This document shows positions 11,507 to 11,685 of a stretch of 11,685 nucleotides of DNA, piece after piece. Below the pieces are notes generated by a model. It did no database searches, was not told where the DNA came from, and worked only from the letters and a program-made list of their open reading frames with translations. Made by a program: the position numbers and the translations under genes. Origin of the DNA: an uncultured Steroidobacter sp. (GTDB lineage: Bacteria; Pseudomonadota; Gammaproteobacteria; Steroidobacterales; Steroidobacteraceae); NCBI GenBank assembly GCA_946478975.1, contig CAMLEO010000233.1, positions 1 to 11,685 of the forward strand. The letters run 5' to 3'. Position 1 is the first letter of the stretch. The number at the start of each line of letters is the position of its first letter.

Positions 11507-11530
11507 GGTTGCAAATGCGGTTGCATTTGC
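11507..11530. promoter_or_regulatory. Paired GGTTGCA boxes overlapping a perfect palindrome
   Basis: GGTTGCA lies at 11507-11513 and 11519-11525, the same 12-bp period and orientation as at 129-147 near attL, which suggests the second set of integrase arm sites. The same bases form a perfect inverted repeat, GCAAATGC-GGTT-GCATTTGC (11511-11530), 27 bp upstream of the minus-operon start, so an operator for the XRE protein is an equally good reading. The remaining bases to 11630 hold no gene. Confidence 0.45.
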
Positions 11531-11630
11531 TCCAAAACCTCGGAGAAACATGCTCAGAACGTTCTCTGTAAGTACCTGACAAATTTGCGATTACGTGCGC
11601 TCACGTTGCGCAAAAGTGCGAGTCGTTCGA

Positions 11631-11685
11631 CTTGAAAACCGGCAGGCTCGCAAGAGCCTCGAGGGTTCGAATCCCTCCCCTTCCG
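11631..11685 (+). repeat. attR core: displaced 3' fragment of tRNA-Ser
   Basis: The sequence is identical over all 55 bases to 25-79. It lacks the 5' side of the anticodon stem: the bases before it (AGTCGTTCGA) do not match the tRNA, so it is not a functional tRNA gene. It marks the right end of the element. Since the window ends here, the true repeat may be longer. Confidence 0.93.

Noticed and set aside
11087..11635. Plus-strand frame near attR
   Set aside because: Serine/arginine-rich shadow of the membrane-protein gene; it runs into the att repeat.

Overview
The window is a complete integrated mobile element of about 11.6 kb, bounded by a 55-bp perfect direct repeat (25-79 and 11631-11685). 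The left copy is the 3' part of a tRNA-Ser(UGA) gene whose 5' end lies outside the window. The right copy is a displaced fragment of the same gene. High GC, Shine-Dalgarno sites of the GGAGG type and a CCA-encoding class II tRNA-Ser point to a GC-rich proteobacterium. A gamma- or betaproteobacterial host such as Xanthomonadales or Burkholderiales seems likely, but the sequence alone does not fix the genus.

Layout. The plus strand (223-9075) starts beside attL with a tyrosine integrase coupled to an unknown protein with a Fis-like helix-turn-helix. A replication block follows (1850-3686): an 89-aa unknown, a 74-aa zinc-ribbon-like protein and a P4/D5-type SF3 helicase. Next is a 279-bp non-coding region with a long inverted repeat of CGTGACAAG units, a candidate replication origin. 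A packaging and head block comes after it (3966-7211): a Nu1-like small-terminase candidate, two unknowns and a fused prohead protease/major capsid protein, joined by 1- or 4-base start/stop overlaps. A structured 175-nt spacer leads to a beta-rich putative virion protein, a 61-aa protein, a possible 28-aa membrane microprotein, an orphan HicB-like protein and an excisionase. The minus strand (11484-9097) carries a convergent operon: a membrane protein with a cysteine cluster, four unrecognised proteins and a terminal XRE-family regulator. The five genes from 10852 down to 9097 overlap end to end.

Interpretation. The element can integrate, excise, probably replicate, make a capsid shell and possibly mark its DNA for packaging. 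No large terminase, portal, head-tail connector, tail or lysis gene is visible. This fits a phage satellite that brings its own shell and packaging-specificity factor and borrows the rest from a helper phage. It resembles capsid-forming satellites but with a smaller head module, and resembles P4 in its helicase and tRNA integration. The satellite reading is inference; the gene families and the att repeats are seen directly.
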